Assembly (NCBI GenBank): GCA_937936675.1 | Contig: CALDDL010000160.1 | Span: forward strand, 1 to 15,589 | Reading direction: 5' to 3' | Length of the DNA stretch: 15,589 nucleotides | Origin: an uncultured bacterium | GTDB lineage: Bacteria > Bacteroidota > Ignavibacteria > Ignavibacteriales > Melioribacteraceae | Position numbers and translations under genes: made by a program | Part shown: in pieces, positions 7,172 to 14,109 of the stretch | How positions within the stretch are numbered: position 1 is the stretch's first letter | Layout of the letters: each line of letters begins with the position of its first letter | Notes under the pieces: generated by a model | What the model saw: the letters and a program-made list of their open reading frames with translations, nothing else | Told to the model about the DNA's origin: nothing | The model's database searches: none

Positions 7172-7255
7172 GGGTAATCACGTATAGAAAATGCTACTTT
7201 TTATTATATGAGAGGGTTATCATGTATAGAAAATGCCACTTTTCTATACATGATG
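7172..7255. repeat. Two 42-bp tandem units, the second a perfect 15-bp hairpin
   Basis: Unit 1 (7172-7213) and unit 2 (7214-7255) share most positions, roughly 80% by eye; both contain GTATAGAAAATGC. In unit 2, ATCATGTATAGAAAA (7219-7233) and TTTTCTATACATGAT (7240-7254) are exact reverse complements around TGCCAC. In unit 1 the right arm has diverged and pairs poorly. A 10-bp palindrome TTTCCGGAAA follows at 7259-7268. The element lies about 130 bp before cas6 and just upstream of a candidate promoter. It may be an operator, a transcription-stopping hairpin, or a mobile-element end. Confidence 0.8.
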
Positions 7256-7312
7256 AAATTTCCGGAAAATTTTCTCTTTTCCCTCTCTTTAATAATAGTA
7301 GAAAAAAATACT

Positions 7313-7341
7313 TTGTTATCATTTTATTTTTTAAGTTTAAT
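7313..7341 (+). promoter_or_regulatory. Candidate promoter of the cas operon
   Basis: TTGTTA (7313-7318) and TTTAAT (7336-7341) are separated by 17 nt and match the general bacterial -35/-10 consensus at 4 of 6 and 5 of 6 positions. Transcription would start near 7348 and leave a short leader before the cas6 GGAGA (7375-7379) and ATG (7383). In a T-rich stretch such matches arise by chance, and a Bacteroidota-type TTTG/TAnnTTTG pair with the usual spacing was not found, so this is tentative. Confidence 0.35.
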
Positions 7342-7382
7342 GGCTTAATCCATTTTTCTAAAAAAATTATACATGGAGAATT

Positions 7383-8201
7383 ATGCGACTTCATCTGGCG
7401 TTAGAGATTCAAAATAGCAATTCATTTCCACTTAATTATAATTACCAATTGGCATCGGCAATCTATCAGAAACTACAATTAAGCACTCCCGAATTCGCCG
7501 AGTTCCTTCACGATAAAGGTTATATCTCTAAGGGACGCGCTTTTAAGTTCTTCACCTTCGCACTCAAGTTTAATGTAGATCGGGTTGCTAATAATTCATT
7601 TATGCTTCGCTCGCGTGATATGGAGCTTTACGTTTCTTCACCTTTGATGAATGATTTTATCAGTCATCTCTTGGCGGGGATTCATCAAGACCCAATTATT
7701 CAGATAAGTTTCAATCAAATCTATATAACGGCAAAAATCAAGCAAGCCGAGGTGGTTCCTCCTCCTCAGTTTTCGCACAATATGAAATTCAATTTCCTCT
7801 CACCTCTGGTTCTAACTCGGACTGACGGGCTAAACGAAAAAAATAAATTGATTCAACACTTCCTCCGTTATAATGAAAATATCGAGGATATCAATAGGGC
7901 ATTCAATAATAATTTGATAAAAAAATATGAGACACTTACGGAATTGGAATATGACGGCGAGGGAGTATCGATCGAGTGGGATCGGAACTATATAAAAGAG
8001 AAAGAGAGTAAAGGAAAAAGAATCACTCAGAAAGTAACCATCCCGAAGGCGAATGAGCGCGATATCGATATCATCGGCAATACGGCTCCTATTTATATTA
8101 GTGGCGATCCCTTTTTGATGGTAGTGGGATATGAGGCGGGATTCGGCGAAAAAAACAGCATGGGATTCGGTCTCGCCGAAGAAGCCAAAAAGAGAAATTG
8201 A
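7383..8201 (+). CDS. cas6: Cas6 pre-crRNA endoribonuclease
   Basis: A 272-residue RAMP-fold endonuclease that would cut the CRISPR transcript inside each repeat, leaving an 8-nt 5' handle (ATTGAAAC from the repeat at the window end). The N-terminus has the usual Cas6 opening ending LASAIYQKL. His43 in EFLHDKGY is the likely catalytic His. The C-terminus carries the glycine-rich loop GYEAGFGEKNSMGFG (residues 249-263), diagnostic of the family. ATG at 7383 has a GGAGA four bases upstream. It is the first gene of the operon, separated from cas8 by 120 bp that contains a tandem repeat beginning inside the cas6 3' end. The stop codon (TGA, 8199-8201) lies within an AATTGAAAC string identical to the end of the CRISPR repeat. 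Confidence 0.95.
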   Translation: MRLHLALEIQNSNSFPLNYNYQLASAIYQKLQLSTPEFAEFLHDKGYISKGRAFKFFTFALKFNVDRVANNSFMLRSRDMELYVSSPLMNDFISHLLAGIHQDPIIQISFNQIYITAKIKQAEVVPPPQFSHNMKFNFLSPLVLTRTDGLNEKNKLIQHFLRYNENIEDINRAFNNNLIKKYETLTELEYDGEGVSIEWDRNYIKEKESKGKRITQKVTIPKANERDIDIIGNTAPIYISGDPFLMVVGYEAGFGEKNSMGFGLAEEAKKRN

Positions 8202-8272
8202 AACCGGAAGAAAATATTGAAGCAAAAGAAAATTGAAACCGGAAAATATATTGGAATCAAATTGAAATAAAT
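8181..8272 (+). repeat. Degenerate tandem repeat in the cas6-cas8 gap with CRISPR-handle-like AATTGAAAC
   Basis: Units begin GAAGCCAAAA (8181), GAAGCAAAAG (8219) and GAATCAAATT (8254), 38 and 35 nt apart. The first two contain AATTGAAACCGGAA followed by AATATTG-like sequence; the third has ATTGAAAT. AATTGAAAC (8196-8204 and 8231-8239) equals the last 9 nt of the CRISPR repeat at 15560-15589. The rest of that repeat is not present. The first unit overlaps the end of cas6, so tail duplication alone could explain the structure; a crRNA-like RNA is the more interesting alternative. Confidence 0.65.
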
Positions 8273-8321
8273 AAGTACAAAATAACTAAGCAAAAAAGAA
8301 TAACTAATTATCGAGGGAATT

Positions 8322-9722
8322 ATGAATTTATTTTGCTGGACGGGTAATCCATTCGTAGATTCGGGGATTTCTGCCATTATGGTTTATAATAGCAGATCCA
8401 AACCCGAAGAGATTACTCGAGATGACTTAATTAATACAAAAGATCTCCTCTTAAATCTTTTCTTACAGGAGCAATGGGTAAAAAACTTGAATACTATTTT
8501 TACCAGTAATTCACACGTTACTCATGCATCTGCCGCAAGCAGAGAGAAGAAGAAAGAACGATTGGAAGAATTTCTCAATCCACTCTTAGAGATATCGGAT
8601 GAAGACCTGATCGGAGGTAGTTGCATATCTTGTGGTAAGCATAAAGCCACTGCTTCACTGAGCAGAACTTCTGTCCCATTAATAGGATATGAAAAATCAA
8701 ATTATTTTTCACACTTTTCTCAAGGGGCAGATTACTGTGCGATGTGCGCTTTCGCAGCTCAATGCTCCCCTCTTGTTACTTATAAGGTTGGTAAGTTCTT
8801 TGGAATAATCCATTCTAATAATCCTAAAGTACTTCTTATTTGGGCTCGGAAATCTATCGACAATATTCTTAGGCAAATAAGCATTGCAAATTACGATGGT
8901 ATCTATAATGAAAAATATTCTAATTCTTATAATGCTCTTTTTCATTTAACCAATGAAATAATTTTGTCTTATGAAGAAAGGTGGAGCCAAACAAATACTT
9001 CTCTTCGATTGTATTTATATAATAATTACACTCAACCACCTAAGCCACCTGATAATGTTGTAGAAATTCATGATCTGCCCGCTTCGGTTTTTCGATTTCT
9101 TCTCGAAGTTAAAGCTTCTTCCGAATTTACCGATTGGCTCTCGGTCGTCTCTAAAGCTTATTACAAATCGAAAAAGGAGATCGATGAACCGTATAAAAAA
9201 CTTTCAAATACGGTCTATCAAAAACTGATGAAGTATGAATCAATTCTGCCAAACTTTTTCAGCACAAGAACCAGAATAACATTTTGTAAATGGAATTTAG
9301 TAATAATTTATTTAAAGGAGATTTTAGATATGTCCACAAAAAGGATTAATTCTATCAAAAAAATAGCAGATGATATTGCAGAGATTATCCGCAATCATCC
9401 TAACGGCAAAAAAAGAATCACACAATTAGAAACAGTAAAAAGTTATGATTATTTCAGGAATATTTTATTCCGTCTCGTCAAAGAGAATATAGTACAAAAG
9501 GCGGATTCACCTCTAATCACTTTTGATGATTATGTAGAAAATCTTTTCCCTGAAGGTTATAGAGGGTGGACTGAGACAAGAGACTTAATCTTATTCCGTC
9601 TTTATGAAAATCTTCATCAATGGCTTCAAGATGAAAATTTAATTAAAGAGATTGAAGAAGAAATTGAAGAAGAATCTAACGAACCAAATCAAGAAAATAT
9701 TATTTCGGAGGAATTACAATGA
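8322..9722 (+). CDS. cas8b1: Cas8b1/Cst1-type Cascade large subunit
   Basis: A 466-residue protein of the CXXC-CXXC (Cst1, Tneap subtype) family, the large subunit that recognises the PAM and recruits Cas3 in type I-B Cascade. It opens with FCWTGNPFVDSG, typical of this branch. A zinc-finger-like pair is visible: CISC (C101, C104) and CAMC (C139, C142). ATG at 8322 is preceded by GAGGGA. The last 28 residues (439-466) form a strongly acidic tail, in part from a perfect 12-bp tandem duplication (9651-9674) encoding IEEEIEEE. Its TGA overlaps the cas7 ATG (ATGA). The large-subunit identity follows from motifs plus position between cas6 and cas7; overall sequence of this family is poorly conserved. 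Confidence 0.9.
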   Translation: MNLFCWTGNPFVDSGISAIMVYNSRSKPEEITRDDLINTKDLLLNLFLQEQWVKNLNTIFTSNSHVTHASAASREKKKERLEEFLNPLLEISDEDLIGGSCISCGKHKATASLSRTSVPLIGYEKSNYFSHFSQGADYCAMCAFAAQCSPLVTYKVGKFFGIIHSNNPKVLLIWARKSIDNILRQISIANYDGIYNEKYSNSYNALFHLTNEIILSYEERWSQTNTSLRLYLYNNYTQPPKPPDNVVEIHDLPASVFRFLLEVKASSEFTDWLSVVSKAYYKSKKEIDEPYKKLSNTVYQKLMKYESILPNFFSTRTRITFCKWNLVIIYLKEILDMSTKRINSIKKIADDIAEIIRNHPNGKKRITQLETVKSYDYFRNILFRLVKENIVQKADSPLITFDDYVENLFPEGYRGWTETRDLILFRLYENLHQWLQDENLIKEIEEEIEEESNEPNQENIISEELQ

Positions 9723-10720
9723 CAAAGAACATTATCGGATTCGTACTAATTGATGCCCCTCATTCGGCACTTAATAATGCAGGCGCAGATCAAGGTGCAA
9801 GAACAGAAAACACTATTGCGGTGAAATCTATCCGCAGAGGCAAAGACCTATTCCCTTATGTCTCGGCTCAAGCTTGGAGATTCTGGTGGAGAAATACTTT
9901 AGCCGAAAAATTTAATTGGGACCTCTCCCCTATTACTCGCGAAACCAAAATAGCACTTACCGCCGCTAATCCATTTAAGCATAAAGACGATGATCTTTTT
10001 GGATATATGCGTGCCGGTAAAAAAAGTGAAGGAGGCACTCTCACTCGGCTTTCTCCTCTAAAAACTTCTCCGCTGCTTTCGGTATTCCCACAAAATCCTA
10101 CAAATGATTTTGGCGTAATGGCTCGTCACGAAGGAGACCCCGTACCATTCGAACATCAATTCTATTCTGTCGTCCTTAAGGGTATTTTCGCATTGGATTT
10201 AACTAATGTAGGCGTATTCTCTCAACTAAATAAGACGGGCTTTCAGAATCTGACTCCAGAATATGTTACAAATAGTTTAAGTGATTCTCTTACTTCCGTC
10301 AATGCAACTTTAGAAAATGATGAATATAAATTGCCTGATGAAGAACGGCTATCAAGAGTAAAAGATGCTATCAAAGCTCTCCCGTTTCTATCCGGTGGTG
10401 CTAAGCAGGCTCTTCATCATACTGACGTTACTCCTAAATTTATTATTCTCGCCGAAATCGAAGGTGGCAATAATATCTTTATGAATATCTCTTCCGCCGA
10501 TAAGAACACTATTATTAATACTGCCGCAATTAAGGAAGTGATTAAAGACTATAAAGATATAATCAAGAGCAAAGTCTATATCGGTTTACACGAAGGATTC
10601 TTACCCGGACTTATTGATGAATTGCAGAATCTTAAAAATGATTTAGGCGATGTTATAGAGATCGAAATCTCGTCTCCTAAGCAAGCTGCAGAAAATTTTG
10701 CAGAGAATATCTCTTTATAA
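9719..10720 (+). CDS. cas7: Cas7 (Cst2/DevR family) Cascade backbone subunit
   Basis: A 333-residue RAMP protein that would polymerise along the crRNA spacer to form the Cascade backbone. Family marks are the opening IIGFVLIDAPHSALNNAG, then NTIAVKSIRRGKDLFPYVSAQAWRFWWR (residues 31-58), and LTRLSPLKTSPLLSVFP (108-124), characteristic of Cst2/DevR. A central segment, HEGDPVPFEHQFYSVVLKGIFALDLTNVGVF, and late GGAKQALHHTDVTPKF also fit. It begins by ATGA overlap with cas8 and has a strong GGAGG about 7 nt upstream. No catalytic site is expected. The gap to cas5 is 12 nt. Confidence 0.94.
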   Translation: MTKNIIGFVLIDAPHSALNNAGADQGARTENTIAVKSIRRGKDLFPYVSAQAWRFWWRNTLAEKFNWDLSPITRETKIALTAANPFKHKDDDLFGYMRAGKKSEGGTLTRLSPLKTSPLLSVFPQNPTNDFGVMARHEGDPVPFEHQFYSVVLKGIFALDLTNVGVFSQLNKTGFQNLTPEYVTNSLSDSLTSVNATLENDEYKLPDEERLSRVKDAIKALPFLSGGAKQALHHTDVTPKFIILAEIEGGNNIFMNISSADKNTIINTAAIKEVIKDYKDIIKSKVYIGLHEGFLPGLIDELQNLKNDLGDVIEIEISSPKQAAENFAENISL

Positions 10721-10732
10721 TCGGAGGCTATT

Positions 10733-11386
10733 ATGAATGAATTTCTTAGAATCCATATTAGAGGTTGGACTTCTTCATTCCGATATCCCGGATTAATGTT
10801 CCAATATCAACCGACTTTACCCGTTCCGCCTCTCTCCACTATCTATGGGCTAATCTCGGCTGCTAAGGGCGAACCCGTAAAACCAGCCGATCTGGAAATC
10901 GGATACGTATTTTTTTCTAATGGTAAAGCTATCGATCTTGAAACCATTTATGAAACTAAAAATACGGCAATAAATAAGAACGTAGTAAAAAGAGAAATCC
11001 TTTTTGAACCGGAATTATATTTATACATAAAAGATCTTTCGTATAAAGAATATTTTCTGAAACCGCATTATCCGCTGCTTCTCGGCAGGTCCACCGAGTT
11101 AGCAATGGTCTGCGATATTAAAGAAATCCGGATGGAGAAGGAAAGCAATATCCATATCGGTGGTTCTCTCTTCGAGTTTAACGATCCTGATATATATGGG
11201 ATAATTCAAGCACTTCCTAAATATATCTCTCCCGAAATTCCTAGAAGAACCGAGGGTGTTCAACAGTACTGCTTAGTAGAGACTGATTTTAGCGGTATGA
11301 CTCGTTCTAAAAAACCGATCAAAACTTCTTTGGCTTACTATTATGATAGAGAAAAAGAATGGGGAGTTTCGTTCCATGGCGGTTGA
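10733..11386 (+). CDS. cas5: Cas5 (type I-B/Cas5t-like) crRNA 5'-handle subunit
   Basis: A 217-residue RAMP protein that would cap the 5' handle of the crRNA in Cascade and contact the large subunit. The N-terminal strand LRIHIRGWTSSFRYP followed by PPLSTIYGLISAA (residues 32-44) is the Cas5 signature region. FEPELYLYIKD and LLGRSTELAMVCDIKEI are also typical. ATG at 10733 has GGAGG about 7 nt upstream. The stop lies 11 nt inside the start of cas3. No sign that this Cas5 replaces Cas6 as the nuclease, since cas6 is present and intact. Confidence 0.93.
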   Translation: MNEFLRIHIRGWTSSFRYPGLMFQYQPTLPVPPLSTIYGLISAAKGEPVKPADLEIGYVFFSNGKAIDLETIYETKNTAINKNVVKREILFEPELYLYIKDLSYKEYFLKPHYPLLLGRSTELAMVCDIKEIRMEKESNIHIGGSLFEFNDPDIYGIIQALPKYISPEIPRRTEGVQQYCLVETDFSGMTRSKKPIKTSLAYYYDREKEWGVSFHGG

Positions 11387-13619
11387 TATTCTTGCTAAAA
11401 AAGACCCTGCCGAATCTTTGATTAATCATACGGAGAATTTGCTTTCGATATTCTCCGATTTGAAAAATACATATACGGGAGCACCGGAGATCACCGGTGT
11501 TCCCGATTTTTATGATCATCTTTTTTATTCTATCTGTCTTCATGATCTCGGCAAATCAGCTTCCGGATTCCAATCAAGATGGGGCAAATGGGGCTATCGA
11601 CATGAAATCCTTTCCGCTTGCTTCGTTGATTATATTTCACTTCTTAATCAAGACGATAGATTCGCCGTTGGGCTTGCTATTATTACTCATCATAAAAATA
11701 TTAATGAACTTAGAGAAAAATTCCCTACTACAATTAATTCCGGTCAAGAAAGATTTATCGAAAAGAAAAATGAATTAATAGATTCGCTCGATTATATTAG
11801 AATCTTTATTACCGAATTAATTCCCGAGTGGTCAAAAAAATATAATGGAAAAGAGATTGTATTACGTTCATTCCCTCTTTCTACCGATGAATTAGAAGAC
11901 ACTTATAAAAAATATACCTTAAAATATTATAATAATTGCGAAGATGGCGAACCCTCTTTCGAAAACAAAAATTATGGAATATTATTAAAAGGATTTTTAA
12001 CCGCCTGCGATCATTCCGCATCCGCCGGCAATAAGAAAATATTAAAGATAGAAAAATCGGTTCGTGAATTGCTTCAGATAAAATCATATCATACTTTTCA
12101 AGAAGCGGCATCTAAAACCGCCGGCTCTATAATACTAAAAGCTCCCACGGGCTCCGGTAAAACCGAAGCGGCAATCCTTTGGGCTGGCGATAAAATCTCT
12201 CAAGGCAAAAGATTATTCTATATCCTCCCTTATACTGCCAGTATTAATGCAATGCATAAAAGATTTTCAAAATATTTTGGCGATGAGAATTGTGCTATGC
12301 TTCATGGAAAAGCAGAATATTTTATCTATGCCGATTTATTAAATACCGAATCGATGACGTGGCAGGATGCTCAAGAAAAAGCCAAAGCAATTAATAATCT
12401 TTCCAAGAAAATTTATCATCCAATTAAAATCCTTACGCCATTTCAAATTATAAAATATTTTTTCGGAGTAAAAGGTTGGGAAGCTTTCTATTCTGAAATG
12501 GCGCAAAGTGCAATAATATTCGATGAAATACATGTTTACAACGCAAATATTACTTCTTTAATTATGGTAATCATTTCAAAACTAATAGAACTTAAGTGCG
12601 ATCTTTTTTTCATGTCGGCTACTTTCCCCTCATTTATTGAAAATTATATTCAGGATAGGATTCCCGGGATCAATCATATTAATATCTCCGAATATGAACA
12701 GGATAGAAAAATCTACGAACGCGTGCGTCATCGGATTGAATTACTCGAAGGCGATATACTTTCTCATATCGAAAAAATTCAATCCGAAATTGATTTAGGT
12801 AAAAATGTACTCGTTGTTTGTAATACCGTCAAACGTGCTCAGGAAGTATATTCCCTTCTCGAATCCGATGATAAGCTTCTTCTCCATAGCAGATTTATTC
12901 TTAGAGACAGGGAGAAAATTGAAAAAGCAATTAATACTCGGCTGCCGAATTTATTAGTTGCCACTCAAGTTATAGAAGTCTCCTTGGATATAGATTTCGA
13001 TACAATGTTTACCGAGCCTGCACCCATTGATGCGCTCCTGCAAAGATTCGGAAGAGTTAATAGGAAAGGACTCAAAGGAATTGTACCAGTAAGAATTTTT
13101 AGTCTCGGCTCTGAAAATGATAAATATATTTATGAATCCGGATTATTAAATAGGACTTTGGAGGTACTCTCTCAAGTCTCTATTCTTTCGGAATCCTCAG
13201 TCGATGGTTTAGTTAATCAGGTCTATTCCGAAGGGTGGAATGAAAAGGATAAACAGATTTTTGATATGACTCAATCTGCATTTAATAGAACTGTGGAATC
13301 CTTGCAACCATTTTTTGATAAAAAAGATAATGATGAATTTTATGAGTTAATAAAAAATTATCAGGTAATCCCCGTGGGAAGAATTGAAGAGGAATATTTG
13401 CGGTATCTGGATGATCGAGCATATAGAGAAGCATCGAATTGCTTTACTTCAATATCTATCGGTCAGAAAATGAAATTAGAAAAGCTCAATGGATTCACAC
13501 GCCGGACTTATAGTGTTTATGGAAATGATTTTCATTATTTCGTAGCGGAGGTGGAATATAGCGAAGAGATAGGTTTAGAGATCGATAAACTCAATAATAG
13601 CGGAGTATTCATTGACTAG
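11376..13619 (+). CDS. cas3: Cas3 HD nuclease-helicase
   Basis: A 747-residue single-chain Cas3 that would unwind and degrade the DNA target marked by Cascade. The HD nuclease shows His18, HD at 56-57 (CLHDLGK), His76 and the pair His105-His106 (IITHHKN). The helicase shows Walker A APTGSGKT (256-263), DEIH (383-386), SAT (414-416), motif V region VATQVIEVSLDID (528-540) and motif VI QRFGRVNR (556-563). All key residues are present. The start chosen is ATG 11376, with GGGGAG at 11361-11366. An in-frame ATG at 11343 would add 11 residues and lengthen the cas5 overlap, with no better ribosome site. The gene overlaps cas4 by 8 nt. Confidence 0.95.
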   Translation: MAVDILAKKDPAESLINHTENLLSIFSDLKNTYTGAPEITGVPDFYDHLFYSICLHDLGKSASGFQSRWGKWGYRHEILSACFVDYISLLNQDDRFAVGLAIITHHKNINELREKFPTTINSGQERFIEKKNELIDSLDYIRIFITELIPEWSKKYNGKEIVLRSFPLSTDELEDTYKKYTLKYYNNCEDGEPSFENKNYGILLKGFLTACDHSASAGNKKILKIEKSVRELLQIKSYHTFQEAASKTAGSIILKAPTGSGKTEAAILWAGDKISQGKRLFYILPYTASINAMHKRFSKYFGDENCAMLHGKAEYFIYADLLNTESMTWQDAQEKAKAINNLSKKIYHPIKILTPFQIIKYFFGVKGWEAFYSEMAQSAIIFDEIHVYNANITSLIMVIISKLIELKCDLFFMSATFPSFIENYIQDRIPGINHINISEYEQDRKIYERVRHRIELLEGDILSHIEKIQSEIDLGKNVLVVCNTVKRAQEVYSLLESDDKLLLHSRFILRDREKIEKAINTRLPNLLVATQVIEVSLDIDFDTMFTEPAPIDALLQRFGRVNRKGLKGIVPVRIFSLGSENDKYIYESGLLNRTLEVLSQVSILSESSVDGLVNQVYSEGWNEKDKQIFDMTQSAFNRTVESLQPFFDKKDNDEFYELIKNYQVIPVGRIEEEYLRYLDDRAYREASNCFTSISIGQKMKLEKLNGFTRRTYSVYGNDFHYFVAEVEYSEEIGLEIDKLNNSGVFID

Positions 13620-14106
13620 TTCCCTTTCAGGCACTCATTTTAATTATTATTTCCATTGCCACCGTCATCTATGGTTATTTGCTAATACTATTCAGATGGA
13701 ACACAATTCCGAAAATGTCGCAATGGGTAAATATATTTCCGAATCCTCTTATGATAGAAAGGAGCATGAAATTAGGATTGATAACATCTCCTTAGATTTT
13801 TATGATAAGAAAAACAAAGTAATTCATGAGATCAAGAAATCGAATAAGATGGAAGAGCTTCATCTATGGCAGGTAAAATATTATATCAGCGTACTTGAAT
13901 CTAAAGGAATTGAAGGAGTAACTGCCGAGATCGATTATCCTCTCTTGAAGCAAAAAATAAAAGTGGAACTAACCGAGGCAGACCGCGTGGAACTTAAAAT
14001 AAGTATTGAAGCAATAGAAAAAATTCTCTCAATGGAGATACCACCTGATATTATTAATAAACCATTTTGTAAGGAATGCTCTTACTATGAATTATGCTAT
14101 GTGTAA
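13612..14106 (+). CDS. cas4: Cas4 RecB-like nuclease, compact form
   Basis: A 164-residue PD-(D/E)XK nuclease that trims prespacers and selects PAM-bearing ends together with Cas1-Cas2. Visible are Cys16 (FHCHRHLW), the active-site core D62, E73-I-K75 (HEIKKS) and Q87 (LWQVKYYI), and the C-terminal iron-sulfur Cys cluster C153, C156, C162 (CKECSYYELC). With Cys16 this gives the four cluster ligands. The start appears to be TTG at 13612: it has GGAG six bases upstream, overlaps the cas3 stop by 8 nt, and no ATG precedes the conserved Cys16 region. The protein is near the short end of the family but not missing any key residue. Confidence 0.93.
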   Translation: MTSSLSGTHFNYYFHCHRHLWLFANTIQMEHNSENVAMGKYISESSYDRKEHEIRIDNISLDFYDKKNKVIHEIKKSNKMEELHLWQVKYYISVLESKGIEGVTAEIDYPLLKQKIKVELTEADRVELKISIEAIEKILSMEIPPDIINKPFCKECSYYELCYV

Positions 14107-14109
14107 ACC

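Noticed and set aside
7091..7255. An insertion-sequence remnant
   Set aside because: Repeats and unusual composition are present, but no transposase fragment, matching terminal repeats or target duplication could be found; only the repeats themselves are annotated.
7108..7404. Open frame of 98 codons across the pre-cas6 repeats
   Set aside because: It overlaps the tandem hairpin, the candidate promoter and the cas6 start, its translation shows no family character, and the internal 14-residue repetition just mirrors the 42-bp DNA repeat.
7708..7715. GTTTCAAT inside cas6, the reverse complement of the ATTGAAAC handle
   Set aside because: Only 8 nt match, it lies within conserved coding sequence and on the opposite strand, and nothing around it resembles the repeat.
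8202..8321. A complete CreTA toxin-antitoxin unit in the cas6-cas8 gap
   Set aside because: Only the 9-nt handle is shared with the CRISPR repeat; no full degenerate repeats, toxin minigene or promoter can be identified, so it is kept as a hypothesis and not a feature.
8093..8377. Minus-strand open frame covering the cas6-cas8 gap
   Set aside because: Its hydrophobic, Phe-rich translation is what A-rich DNA gives when read backwards; there is no ribosome site and it overlaps both cas genes.
11343..11375. Upstream ATG start for cas3
   Set aside because: It would add 11 residues with no family match inside cas5; ATG 11376 has a better placed GGGGAG and keeps the overlap short.
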